DNA of 64,000 bases, taken from Lyophyllum atratum. Taxonomy: Eukaryota; Basidiomycota; Agaricomycetes; Agaricales; Lyophyllaceae. Below the pieces are notes generated by a model, which saw only the letters and a list, made by a program, of their open reading frames with translations, was not told the DNA's origin and ran no database searches. Position 1 is the stretch's first letter, and each line of letters opens with the position of its first letter. Positions 1 through 10,994 of this stretch are shown one piece after another. The position numbers and the translations under genes were made by a program. The stretch spans positions 1,364,001 through 1,428,000 of the forward strand of contig JACGCN010000010.1 in assembly GCA_014905825.1 (NCBI GenBank), read 5' to 3'.

Positions 1-69
1 CATGGTCAGTGTCTCACCACCTCGCATTCTTCCACGACGCATCGACGATCAAGAAGCTAAGGGCAAGCT

Positions 70-1028
70 AAGGGTCTAGGGCTTGTTGAAGCTGAATTTC
101 GACTCATCTGCACAAACTGTGGGTCCCAATGTCGATATGAGTCGATATTGCGCTGCGTCGATCGTATTGTCACGGCGGTCGTGGGTAGATTGCGAATCTT
201 GCGTTACGCCACACTAACTCTGATGACCAGATTCACAACCTAACAGAGCTGGGTTCCAATAATTATTGATAGCTGTTGATCCCGTAGTCGGTAAGCCACT
301 CCCTCGCTGCGGGTGCTGAGCGCTGATATCTTGATCTCCTCCTCCTATATAACTCATAATGACGCGCCGATCCTCCTTCCTGCCCGGATGGCCTATGGAG
401 TAAGATCTTGATGATCAAGGTGAGGGAGCCTGGCGGTGCTATTCTTCGGACTTCCGAAATCTCATCTTCCTCCTCAGGTACGTATCGTCCTCTCAAGGAC
501 TTAATGCGTCTCTAGCCACACAGGTGGTTCAAACCAAAAGCCGGAGCACGTTGCGGAGTCCTTCTCGAACGTATCCCGTAAGATGCCACAACGAATATGT
601 GTTCTTCGAGACACCCTTAAGTTCTATGGTAGCGAAGACGGTTATCCGAAAGGTTGCTCACATGTAGGCACTTCCGCATGAAGTTCCGCTGCTAAGAAAT
701 GGGGTAGTAGTACCGCAGCAGTCTCGATCGTGATCGGGATGATCATGATCGCCGTCCTTCTCAAACTTACCAGTAACGTACATATCACAGATTTGGAGAG
801 CACACGAGGATGTGGTGATTGCTCCGAGTCTTGAGTCAAGATGCGTCTGCGAAGGCGGGATAACAGTATAGGGACCTGGGAAGCCATCCTCAGATGACAC
901 GCACGACCTGATCACAAGGGTACTGGACACGAGGTATCTTGAGTCAGGATGCGTTTGCAAAGGCTGAGCGTGCGCTGATCTGAATTAAGTTGCACATACT
1001 GATTAGGTTTGTATTGCTCCGTTCGACA
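70..1028. repeat. Dispersed non-coding repeat, copy 1
   Basis: This stretch aligns along nearly its whole length with 23372-24284 in the same orientation, with scattered substitutions and indels. Shared landmarks are AAGGGTCTAGGGCTTGTTG at the left edge, GGGTCCCAATGTCGATATG, and CTTGAGTCAGGATGCGTTTG near the right edge. The last landmark also occurs in a variant form about 90 bases upstream, so a short internal duplication exists. No long reading frame is conserved between the copies. A TATATAA-like box lies near 345-351. It could be a solo LTR or another non-autonomous element, but no clean TG...CA ends or target duplication could be fixed. Confidence 0.75.
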
Positions 1029-1100
1029 CTATCACTTCACTAGACGCATCAACGGACGAGCAACTGCGTGAAGTCATTCTATTTTTGTTCTTCAAGGGTA

Positions 1101-2776
1101 TCAACAGATAGCTAAGAAAAGTAAGGGCACAGCCAATAATAGGACGATGACATGTCCCGCCAGCGTCCAATCGACCCAGAACCACATGCGAAAGACAGCC
1201 CCGAGCGGGCCTAGGGTGCTTCTAGGCTTGAGCTCTTCCATCTTTTCCCCGACCGGGGAGGGTATGGCTGCTAAGCGTCTCATCTCGACGATATACCAAG
1301 CCATGTTAATCCCAGCACCCACAAGCGGTACAGTCGGCAGAAAACGCCGGATTTGCGACCAAGCAGTGAGGTCAGGCTCGGCCCGGAACGGAGAAGACCA
1401 GCCGGGATCTAAGTATGATTGGGCGCCTGCTAACTGTCGTTGCTTCAGGAGGCGAGGCAGATCAGGGCAGAGAACCGAGCCCCTGCCTATTCCCAAAAGA
1501 TGGGCATGTCGTGAAGTAAGGGCGGTATGAAGAAGCTCCGGCGTTCGGAGGCCTCCAGTCAAGAGGATCAGGGGCAAACGTGTGGCAGGTGCGGAGGCTC
1601 GAAGTGACTCTAAGTTGTCCATCGCTGCTTTGGAGAAACGAGAAAAAAGTGCTTGCCGTGGGGAGCTCGTGGTCATGAATTCTAAAAGGTAACCATTGTC
1701 AACGCGTGCAACGCCTGGAGTGACGGGTAGGTCTTACCAGGCTTCTCATAGTCCCCACCACTTACTTCTATGAAATCAACTTCACCCCAGAGGGCGATGG
1801 CTCGAAAATGGTCTAGGATACGGTCACTTTTATCCACCTCATCAGAAACAGCGTAATCCGCTGCATTGAGCTTGATGCCGAGGATGAAATCTTTTGCGAC
1901 GACTGCCCGGATGGCGGAAACGATGCGATGCAGTAATCGCAGCGCGTTGTCTGGACTAGCAGAGTAGTCATCACTGCGTTCGTTGGTCTATTGAAACCAT
2001 TTAGTGTGTGGTTGATTGATTGAAGTAACTGAACATCACCATTGGCGACATGAATTGAGCGAGAAGGTCTGTAAGCTCTGGACTCAGTTCAGCAACAAGC
2101 TTACGACTTATTCAAGCGGTACTCACAACCGTGCGCAGCATGTAGTTGAACTCCGTCGAACCGTGACTCCGAAGCCACAATAGCACCTTTTACGAAGGCT
2201 TCGACAACGTCGTCAATGTCTTTGATGGACATGGGGAGAGGTGTCTGAAATGCGAGGGCATGTAATGTATCTGCAAACCAACCAGACTCCTTCGCCTTGA
2301 CTGCAACGGAACTTGGGGCGAACGGTCTTTGAAAAGGGTAGCGTCCGCCGATAAAGTTGGTTGACTGACGCCCCGCGTGGGATAGCTGCATGACTTTAAG
2401 CCCTGCTCGTCCGTTGGATCCTTGCATAGAGGAGACCCAATGCTTGAAGGGCCGCAGACACTCTTCCGAGAGATCCCGAGGTAAAATAATATCGCGTCCA
2501 AGTGTGAGATGTGTGTTGGAGACCTGAACGTTGCCAGTGATAACCATACCCCAGTCGAATTCGGCCCACTTGGAATACAGAGAGTAGTGATGCTTGTTCG
2601 GTGGTCCACCTGTGAAACCAGTTAGATGTTCATACATTGCGACCTAGGACTTGGTAAGCTTTTGAAGGGGCAGAGTTCGCGCAACCGCTTACCTTGACGA
2701 GTCTATTTTGAAGGCTGCGACCGCAGGGGAGCGTGATTGCGGAGAAAATTCCATCTTGGGCTGCGACATCCGCCAT
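1101..2776 (-). CDS. NADH:flavin oxidoreductase, Old Yellow Enzyme family
   Basis: FMN-dependent ene-reductase-type protein. Five exons read cleanly on the minus strand: 2776-2693, 2643 to about 2114, 2068-2040, 1987-1738 and 1681-1101. The barrel begins with the family pattern (LPCGRSLQNRLVK), followed by QLSHAGRQS and the active-site motif HAAHGYLLAQFMSP. Joining exons 2 and 3 across the intron restores the Tyr of this motif. Later come TNERSDDY and the phosphate-binding segment LLTGGLRTPELL with GIGRGS. The His-Ala-Ala-His pair is the HH variant seen in YqjM/NADH-oxidase-like members, rather than the His-Asn of classical yeast OYE. The C-terminus carries a hydrophobic stretch (HVIVLLLAVPLLFLAIC) that looks like a membrane tail. 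The gene diverges from TFIIE-alpha. Substrate unknown. Confidence 0.9.
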
Positions 2777-3042
2777 AGTGGTTTGGCGGTCCTCTGTCTA
2801 GCCTAGCCTCGTAATGAATACTGCCATGGCAGACGGTGAGGACGGTGACCGGTCGCGTGAAGTTTTTCGATGTCCGCGTTGTAGCTGTTTACATCATTGT
2901 CTGATTCACTCTTCTTCTAATACCCTCACCTCGGGTTATCAGACGCTCTTAGGCCTGGGCCATATCTTCGTGTAACCCGCAACTAAACCTGCGGGCGTTC
3001 CAGCATTGCGGCCCTAGGGCCTAACTAGACGACGGTCAACCG
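2777..3042. promoter_or_regulatory. Shared divergent promoter region
   Basis: These 266 bases separate the start codons of the OYE-type reductase (minus) and TFIIE-alpha (plus), so both promoters must lie here or overlap the genes. No clear TATA box was seen. Confidence 0.5.
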
Positions 3043-4886
3043 ATGGCGACCAAGGAAGACCAGGAAACTCTTCGGCTGCTCGTACAACATGTCTCCCGAG
3101 CCTTTTACGAGCCAAAATACACCATTATTATGGACCAACTTGCCCGGCATCCGGTGTAAGTAGTGGTCAAAATAGAGATCTGACATTTTGTATGCTTCTT
3201 AAGCGCGCATGCTCATATGAACCCTATTGGTTTGAATGTGCAGTCTTAAAGACGACGACCTGGCAGGGAGAATGGGGTTGCAGCCGAAGGAGTTGAACAA
3301 GGTCATTGCCGTGTTGTCGAACGACTGTCTGGTCAAAATGTGAGTTTTTGTGAATAGCGCGACGTTTAGAGCCTTTTTGTGACGTGGTGCTTATCGCATG
3401 CATAGTTATCGGCAGAATGAACTCAAAGAAGGTGCTCAGCGGTCTGTCGGAAAACAGTACTACTACATCGACTATGAATACTTCTGCAATGTCGTGAAGT
3501 GGCGAATAGCAAAAATGCGGCATATCATCGACTCCTCGCTCCGCAATGTGAGTGCCCTTCTTGCCAATCAAACATCTTTCTGATCATGTAACAGGAGTTG
3601 GACAATAAAGGCTACATTTGCCCTCAGTGCAAGCAGTCATATTCGCCACTCGAAGTCGACAAGTTGATGGATTTTGCGCGGGGGGCGTTAATTTGTGAGA
3701 TATGCCAAGCTGAGGTGGTAGACAATGAGAATGCAGAGAGTGTGCTTGGCAGTAAGGATCGGATGCAAAGGTTCAATCACCAGATGCGTTTTATTCGTGA
3801 CGGTTTGCAGAAGAGCGAGGCGATGACGCTACCTGCGTACGTCCCATTTCCTTCGATCCCTCCCACTTCATAGACGTTGATTTCTGCCATAGCTTCGATG
3901 CCGCGGCTTGGGTGAAGAATAACCTCACCGACGCAGAGAAGCAGAGGGCGGCTCAGGACGGTTCAGGCCTGAAAGTGGCTGGTTCAGATCCGAGCAAGAG
4001 GGAGGATGATGGTATCGGCATCATGATGTCGATGGACAAGGACGAGAGCACACGCAGGATGGAGCGCGATGCTCAGGCGGAGATGAAGCGGCAGCAGAAC
4101 GCTTTGCCAGCGTGGCACTTGAAGAGCACGATCACAGGCGATCTAACGGCTCTAGGCGTTAAGGAGCACGCAAGGGCGGAGGGCCATGCGAACGGGGCCA
4201 CCTCGAATGATGATATCTTGCGCGGTTTAGGGGTCGTCGGTGCAAGGCCGGACCATACGGTATTGCATGTCATGGAGGATGTGAAGCCGAATGTGAATCC
4301 TGAAGTTGATTGTGAGTGTCTCTTGCTGTCATGTAGGTTTCGTAACCTGATGGCCGCCTCCCCAAACAGACTATGATCAGTACTACGCCTCTTTGGCTGC
4401 GTCGTCTTCAGCAGCTGCCTCAGCACAGGCCACGCCTTCCAACCTCAGCCTACCTGGAAGTTCCGACTTCGGTGACCTAGCTTATGAAGACGAAGAAGAC
4501 AAAAAGCCGTCAGTGGAGTACTTGGACTCATTGAATGAGTACCGGAAACGATCACGGTCAGGGGAAGATGAGGGGGCAAACGTCAAAACGAAGGTGGCCA
4601 AGGTGGAGGAACCACTCAGCGGCTATGGCTATTCACCCGAAACTGGAATCGCTCCTGTTGAAGAAGGTGTGGTTAGGGTTGACGATGTACAGCCGCCGCT
4701 GCTTGAGGATGATCCCATCGTTTATGGTGCGTTTTTTCTTGGACTCTTCACGAAGGGGTTCTGAAGAATATCATTATAGTGAATGGGAAACCTGTGCCGT
4801 ATAGCGGTGTGACGGAGGAAGATCACGATTTGATGACGCCTGACGAGTATACAGCATTCTTTGAGATCATGCAAGCGCGTTCTTGA
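3043..4886 (+). CDS. TFA1: Transcription initiation factor IIE subunit alpha
   Basis: General RNA polymerase II factor that joins the preinitiation complex with TFIIE-beta and recruits TFIIH. Seven exons splice in frame: 3043-3155, 3244-3339, 3406-3547, 3595-3836, 3893-4311, 4370-4726 and 4780-4886, giving about 491 residues. The N-terminal winged-helix region (LVQHVSRAFYEPKYTIIMDQ, then DDLAGRMGLQPKELNKVIAV) is followed by a four-Cys zinc ribbon: CPQC at the start of exon 4 and CEIC about 25 residues later. The C-terminal third is acidic and ends in NGKPVPYSGVTEED followed by MTPDEYTAFFEIM, a conserved fungal tail. Every intron is GT-AG, and each junction restores family sequence. Start chosen at the first ATG of the winged-helix exon. 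Confidence 0.95.
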
Positions 4887-5040
4887 GCCCCAGGGGGACA
4901 TTAGCATAGCGTACGCGATCATGTCTGCAAAATATGTTTCGTTACTGTCTTGCGTGCTTCAAACATGATCGTGATTTTGAGAGTGTCGCGATTTTGTATA
5001 ATTTAACCTCATACCTACGTAACTACATTTAATACATAGA

Positions 5041-5352
5041 TTACTTTTCATGGGCCTTTAGTCTCGCAAGCCTCCCGGAAGTTTCTCTCCTCAAGTCGTG
5101 CCACATTGCCTGGAGGATGCACAACGAGGTTGCAATGTTAGGGGAAATGACCTGCGCCTGACTCTGGGCACGGAACGTACTTGTTGAATCTGATTGCTTT
5201 CCGGATGAGATTCGTCTATTGGCGCTGTAGCCCGGCTGGGCGATTCTTCGCTGATGATCCCACCTTGGGCAAAACGGAGTACGACGGAACAAACCAGACC
5301 ATCGAGATCGAGTAGAGTGACGACGGACAGGAGGGTGATGGTGCCATCTGGC
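5041..5352 (-). pseudogene. Decayed, truncated MAPEG duplicate
   Basis: This minus-strand segment resembles the first third of the MAPEG gene at 5646-6463. It has the same first exon layout, with SMVWFVPSY matching PVVWFVGFY, followed by a spliced TNLIRKAIRFN matching SSLIRRTAGFDN, and then sequence related to ANVARL. The reading frame breaks around the third exon: a short insertion disrupts the exon corresponding to NVEPRANVARL, and a stop follows. Nothing corresponding to the later MAPEG exons is present beyond 5041. It is best read as a tandem duplicate that lost its 3' part. Confidence 0.6.
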
Positions 5353-5645
5353 TAATTACAATGAAGAAAGCAGTGAGGGAGTCCCGCTGAGATTTTATAC
5401 CACTTCGCGCTTTGAAGCGGGGCCTCATGATTTACCTTCTCTTCATCGACTTGAGAAAGGAGAGCCGCGTGTACACGCGTTGAGGACTGAAGGTATACCG
5501 CCACGAGGACTTCGAGCACGATCAATGCCATGCTCATGAACTGTGGCATGAACTGTGGAATGGGACCTAACACTGCATAAATTAATCCTGTACATACAGG
5601 AAGTGTAAGGCATACGCTGCTCTGTGCACGACTTGAAGGATATCA

Positions 5646-6463
5646 TTATGCCAGTCGAACGGCATTTGCAGCCTTTATGAGAATGTAGAGGGGAATAGCT
5701 GTGTTTAGGATGTTAAACCAAGATCAGGCATGACACTAGTCAAAGATTGAGGATACGCACATGTCCCAGCCATCCATGCCAAAGTTCTACGAGGCAGCGG
5801 TCCAATCAGTCCAAAATCCAGAGAAGAGGAGAGTAAATTCGCGGACCTTATGGACCCATGGAACTGGTTCTTCTGGTTCGCGTAAATATAATTGTACAGT
5901 ACCCGCAGACCAATGCTATTGAATACGGTTCGGGTCAGAGATGATGTTATCAAAACTCAGAAGTGGATCCGACTCACAAAGATAGAGACAAGATGTTAAG
6001 GGTTTGATTGTCCATTTTGGCATAGTTCGCAGCTAGGACGGCGATGCCCCACAAGGGATAGATCTCGTTCCCGTTCTGAGTTAAAGAAGAAGTGGCAATG
6101 TGAGATACCATACTTAGACTACACGACCAATAAGAACGTCAGACTCACCATGTGTGCAGCCTCTAGCCGTGCTGCCCTCCCCGCAATCTCAGGGGAAACT
6201 TTCTTCTGTGCAAGACGTGCCACATTTGCTCGAGGTTCCACACTGAAAAATAAGTATAAGTCAAACATGCTAGCTCCCATGCCCAGCACTCACTTGTCGA
6301 ATCCTGCTGTCCTGCGGATGAGGCTGCTCTGTGGACATGGTCAGCTCATACAGATAGGATAATTGCTGGTTAATCTGACCTTGAGAGCAACGGGATAGAA
6401 CCCGACAAACCAGACCACTGGAATTGAGAATAGTGAAAGCGGGGAAGAGAGTGATAGCGTCAT
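5646..6463 (-). CDS. MAPEG family membrane protein
   Basis: Membrane-associated eicosanoid/glutathione metabolism family, small four-helix integral membrane proteins. Seven exons join in frame: 6463-6380, 6328-6294, 6242-6149, 6075-5978, 5915-5847, 5786-5761 and 5698-5646, encoding about 152 residues, the usual family length. Helix 1 is PVVWFVGFYPVAL. Then come FDNVEPRANVARL, the signature RAARLEAAHMNGNE, IYPLWGIAVLAANYAKMD, and RVLYNYIYANQKNQF. The protein ends in TLAWMAGTSIPLYILIKAA, typical of fungal members. Whether it has glutathione transferase activity cannot be told. It is divergent from the GFA gene, and a decayed partial copy lies downstream at 5041-5352. Confidence 0.88.
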
Positions 6464-7009
6464 TTGCTCCGACTTGGTATGCAGAGCAATGAGTATGATC
6501 CGCGTAGACTTTATATGAACTCCTGCACAGGGTCATCACCGGCGCCACGAGGCCGCCGTATAATATCACAGATTGGTGAGATGTATGAACGCAGATGAAC
6601 GCGCGTCGTCGAGATAGAGGTCGGCGATCAGTAGACCGGAAGATCTCGATCATGACGCATGATGCACGGCACGACAACTCAAAAGTAAGGTGCCTCTCAC
6701 GCAAGCCTCCTCACAAATCACCTTCACTTCTGAGTAAGCTATTGGTGATGCAGGGAGAAGAGTCAATGTAGAAGTCTTCCCTTGGCTGTAATAGCGCTGG
6801 ATTGGTGGATCAGCCGACAACTCGGGAAGTTTGAGGGGTGTTGTATGTGTGATTTGCGGGATTTCGATTTAGTTAAGGTTACTTTGCCCCCCAGTTCAAG
6901 AACTGGTCTCACTAGATGAATGCATCGAGCGATGATAACCATCAATTGGGAAGGTCGGTAGGACATAAAAGACGCCTGCCTTAAAGTCACCGTAACCCTC
7001 AGCTACAAG
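6464..7009. promoter_or_regulatory. Divergent intergenic region, MAPEG and GFA genes
   Basis: Both start codons face outward from this 546-base gap, so it should hold the two promoters. No gene or convincing TATA box was found in it. Confidence 0.4.
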
Positions 7010-8146
7010 ATGATAACCTACGTCGAAGCCACGTGCCAATGCGGCCTCAATGTCTTCAACCTCGCCTTCTCAACCGCAGCTCTCCCGGTTCCGAACATCA
7101 TCTGCCACTACAACACCTGTCGCCATGTCTCAGGCCAAATGGCCAGAAACTACACGCCATTCCAAGGAGCACCGCTTCCGGCAGGAGCAGAGGAAACCGT
7201 AGAGTTAAGCACCCTCGCCACCTATAAGACCTCCGAGCATGTCACAAGATGGTCCTGCGGCAACTGTTCTGCGAACATGTTTACTAAGCATACCATACTC
7301 CCTGACTGGTATGTCGCAGTGGGCATACTGCAAAAGTCCGACGGCATCGTATCTTCGAAATCGCACGTCTGGGTCTCCGACACCTTAGACTGGGGGCTAG
7401 CTGACTATCTGCGAGCAATCGACGGGCATGTCCTCCCGAGGTACAGCACTTGGCCGAAGAAAGGTGAGATGGAAGGAGATATTTTGCCCTTGGGATGGCG
7501 CACGACGAAGGAGTCAACGGAGGTTGGAACCCAACAGCACCTCCGCATGTGTCGCCACTGCAAAACAATAACCCTTTCGATCACTTGCCCCACCGCAGAA
7601 TCAGCCCTCCCATCCTCTCCATACCCCGACCTTATGTTCCATTATTACTCCACCCCGATGACAAAACTCCTGAACCCGGATAATGAGAAATGGTGGTAGT
7701 GCCCCGCCGGCGCTGAGAAGCCCACCAAGTATCTGGCGGCCTTCTGCACATGCACGTTCAGCACTCTCGCAAGTGAGTCGGAGTACCAGTCTTGGGCATT
7801 CGTCCCCCGTGTAAACATTAAGACTTTCGCATCGTCCGGCTCCGACGCGCCCGCTGATCTCAATTTGATGGATGAGGGGAAACGTCCAAAGGGACTAAAG
7901 AAGCGCGTATCGAGCCCTGGTCGGTATCGGGAGTTCTGCGGAACCTGTGGAGCAAATGTATTCTTGTGGGGCGAAGACAGGCAGGATGTTATAGCGCTTG
8001 CGACAGGTCTGGTGGACCAAGATCAGGGAGGTGCTAGGGCAGAGGGGTGGTTGGAATGGTATACGGATCGCGTGAGCTTCGCAGAAGATGGTATACGGAA
8101 GACATTGGTGAAGGGGTTGGTACAAGGTTTGAAGGACTCGAAGTGA
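7010..8146 (+). pseudogene. Double GFA/CENP-V domain protein, interrupted by a stop
   Basis: Zinc-binding GFA (glutathione-dependent formaldehyde-activating enzyme-like) protein with two domains. Domain 1 (7010 to about 7470) is intact: CQCG, CHYNTCRHVSG and CGNCSANMF supply the Cys ligands. Domain 2 continues in the same frame but is cut by TAG at 7697-7699, where homologous proteins usually read Trp-Trp-Leu. One base change (TTG to TAG) would explain it. Past the stop the frame remains coding-like (KPTKYLAAFCTCT, EYQSWAFVPRVNI, CGTCGANVFLW) to a TGA at 8144-8146. The expected second-shell Cys of domain 2 (usual CTCTSCR) is also lost (CTCTFST). No plausible intron removes the stop. The 3' end converges on the LRR gene, 73 bases away. 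The first 229 codons could still make a one-domain protein. Confidence 0.7.
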
Positions 8147-8219
8147 ACAGAAGAGCTGCCGTGGGTGTCAGTATAAACACGAGGAAAATTCGTTGAAGAA
8201 ATTCGAACGTACCGCGCAA

Positions 8220-9842
8220 TCAGACTAGTTCCCTTTCTGGATCGTATGCATCGCACCCGACGGCAGCTAACCAAGCAGATCGGTCCGTTTCTCGCTGGCA
8301 AACCACACTGTTGGGACCTATGCACTTCCCACCAGCGCAGGGGCCGCCGGCGCCATTCCCTACATCTCTGAAATTCCACAGCTGACGATCCCCAACCCCA
8401 AGGCTCGACGGATCGGGAATACACAGTGTGCTGCCCGGCGAAGGTGAGCTAGAGTTAGGTAGACAGGGAAGCAATCGGGGGAGTGTTGAAGGTAAGGATG
8501 CCCAACGATAGATGCGGATCCGTTGGGCAGCGCTGAGTGCTGTCGGGGCAAAGAATGAAAGAATGTGTTGCTTGATTTCCGTGGGTAAGTCGAGGAACCG
8601 GGAATCTGCCTGAGATTGTGTGGCTGGAGGTAGTTGCACCTCGTCAGAGGTTGGGATGCATGAGCAGCGTGGGTTGCACGGTGAAAGAGTTTGTGTCGTT
8701 TTGTGAGCATCATCCGAACTAGAGTTCAAGAGGAGCGGCCGAGAATAACGAAGTAGTCGCAAAGCTTCCACTGCAGTCTCCCGGGTGAGAAAGGTGTTTC
8801 GATTCAACGTCTGTCTCAAGAGGGACTGTGTTTCCTTGAGATCCACTCCCGCCACCTCAACAGCTCTAACTTCGTCGCCCTGATTTGAATAAAGATGCAC
8901 GTCTGTCAGGCGATAGTTGAACTGCCCGATGGCGTTAACTATCGACCGTACGCCCGAGAGTCCAAGTTGGTTAAGGCTGCAATGGAAAGACTGGAGGCGA
9001 CAAAATTGATTCGAGGAAAGGAACGCCACGATTGGCGGCACAGACAGCATGCTCAGGTGTGTGGCTGTGAGATTGATATGGTGCAGAATAGGGCATTCCA
9101 GCGAGGGGAAGAATGCTCCGACGAACGCGTCAGAGAGACCACCGTTCGAAGCCAGGTTTAAAGTTTGAAGACGTGAAGAATTGATAGCATTGACGAATGC
9201 AGCTATTGTTGAGGCATCTCCAGTAAATTGGTTCTAACGTGGGGCAGATAAATAGCGCATGATGATGTTATAGGATTGTCTACGCACATCCTGTAGATGC
9301 AAAGATTTCAGGTGCGGCCTTTTTCTCATATAATCGGCAATGGCCAGCATCCCTACGTTACCAATACCGTTTGAAGCAAGATGAATCTCGGATATTGGAT
9401 GCTTCATTCCTTGGGCAGAGCCAAGGAAAGTGAATAAAGCAACGCAGCCATTATCTTCGAGGTGGTTGCGGGACAGGAGAAGTTTGTAAACAACGCGTCG
9501 GCTGCTGATCATAGATATTATCTGTTGGGCACCTATAAGATAGTTAATTTGCTTCCCAGTGGGTAAGAAAAGAAAGAATGCACCTCGGACAGAATGCAGA
9601 CTTTGTTCCTGACATTCTATTTGAGTCCTACTGACCAGCTTCGCGGGGCTGGTTGACCGACCGGCCATTATACGGTGTGTACGTTCAAGTGAAAGGGCCC
9701 CTTTGCGCGTTAAACGTCGAATACGATGAGTCTTGACGTTGAATGTCGAGTACTTGAGTACGGAGTGACCAGGTCCGGAAATCTCTATTTGTTGTTGCTT
9801 GAACTTCTCGTAGACGCTCTTCTCGACCCCCTTACATGACAT
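8220..9842 (-). CDS. RNI-like leucine-rich repeat protein
   Basis: Three exons read in frame: 9842-9632, 9532-9288 and 9233-8220, encoding about 489 residues. The N-terminus (KGVEKSVYEKFKQQQIEISG, then VKTHRIRRLTRKG) matches a conserved basidiomycete family. Ribonuclease-inhibitor-type repeats follow, including VYKLLLSRNHLEDNGC, ISEIHLASNGIGNVGM, LKSLHLQDNQFTGD and LQTLNLASNGGLSD. Near residue 380 is an F-box-like segment, RFLDLPTEIKQHILSFF. The family is likely a protein-interaction scaffold, but no specific role is known to me. The order LRR then F-box-like is the reverse of classical F-box/LRR adaptors. Convergent with the GFA gene. Confidence 0.82.
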
Positions 9843-10953
9843 CGTTTTCACAAGAACCTACGGAGAAACCGCTCTCCGGAAGCACAGTCGGTCTATAGAC
9901 TCGCAAAAGGCGGAGGAAATATCCTTTTTACGAGACCTTAACCTCCTCATTGCAGTATTCTTCTATCGCCCCGCAGAGACTTGAAAGCACCAAAATCACT
10001 AGTGCTGGCGGGGGCATGAATTTCAAGGATCTGCGCTCTTTGGCTTACAGCAGTCCTTCGGGGTCGAGTCAGAAGTAGAGATGCAGCTGCTTGCCAGCAA
10101 ATTCTCAGCATATTTAGGGAAACCCTGAGGGACGAAGAACAACGCCGTTGAAGAAAGGCCTGAAATGGTGCTCATCAGTCCTTGGATATAGTTTTGAATC
10201 CCTCATAACTAAATTCACACCTTCTAGCGCGGACACTGTCAACATCCCTTTTGCTTCTTACCTCAGGATATTCTCTATTCGTGATCGATCAGGTCGTTTA
10301 ACACCCACGGACGTGCGCATTGTCTTGGATCTATAAATTGTCTTGTGACTGCAGTACAAGGCAAGTCAATCCTCGGCGTATCTATCGTGATGAAGTACCA
10401 GAGTACACAACGCACCGATTTTGCTCCGATCATGTTCTGAACTGTCCATCCAATTAGTGCCAGTCTTCTCAAGGTCACAAGATGATCCGTTGTCTGACCT
10501 GAAAGCCAACTCTCCACACTTCTCCACACCTTCTCATGGCAAATATATTTTCCTTGTGTCTGCCACGCAATGGCATTAGCATCCGTCCTATGGCATCCCG
10601 CAAAACTGCTCACCGGGTCTCCTCGCAGACCCAAATTACCTGCTCCCAATACTTCACCAAACGCGAACACCTAGGCCACCATTTGATCTTTTCACTGCCA
10701 GTCTTCCCATGGTTATTCGTATCCATGCTTTCGATCGCAGGATGGAGGCATCATCCGGTCCGTCTTATAACTCGTGATGAGTCTCGTGGAAAGCGACCGA
10801 GGTGCAACTAGCCTTGCATTTCAGGGCCGCCGCAGTCCGCCTTGGTTGTCGACTCCGTCCGAGACCTATTCCTGGTGATCTCGGAGAATAGCCTAACATG
10901 TCATCTGCTCATTTCCAACGCTTAGTTCACGTCCTTCTATTACTCCCTCACAC
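9843..10953. other. Intergenic, no gene seen
   Basis: About 1.1 kb between the start of the LRR gene and the TATA box of the GH53 gene. Short open frames exist on both strands, but none has coding-like composition, splice structure or a recognisable family. It should contain the two divergent promoters. Confidence 0.5.
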
Positions 10954-10960
10954 TATAAAT
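10954..10960 (+). promoter_or_regulatory. Probable TATA box of the GH53 gene
   Basis: TATAAAT sits 35 bases before the ATG at 10995, after a pyrimidine-rich stretch. This would leave a very short 5' UTR. Confidence 0.4.
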
Positions 10961-10994
10961 TCTTTGTCACTTGGAAGGATCGACAGGCACCACG

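Noticed and set aside
510..545. GGTTCAAACC in repeat copy 1 (GGCTCGAACC in copy 2), a possible SINE B box
   Set aside because: No convincing A box 30-60 bases upstream in either copy, and the repeat is longer than typical SINEs.
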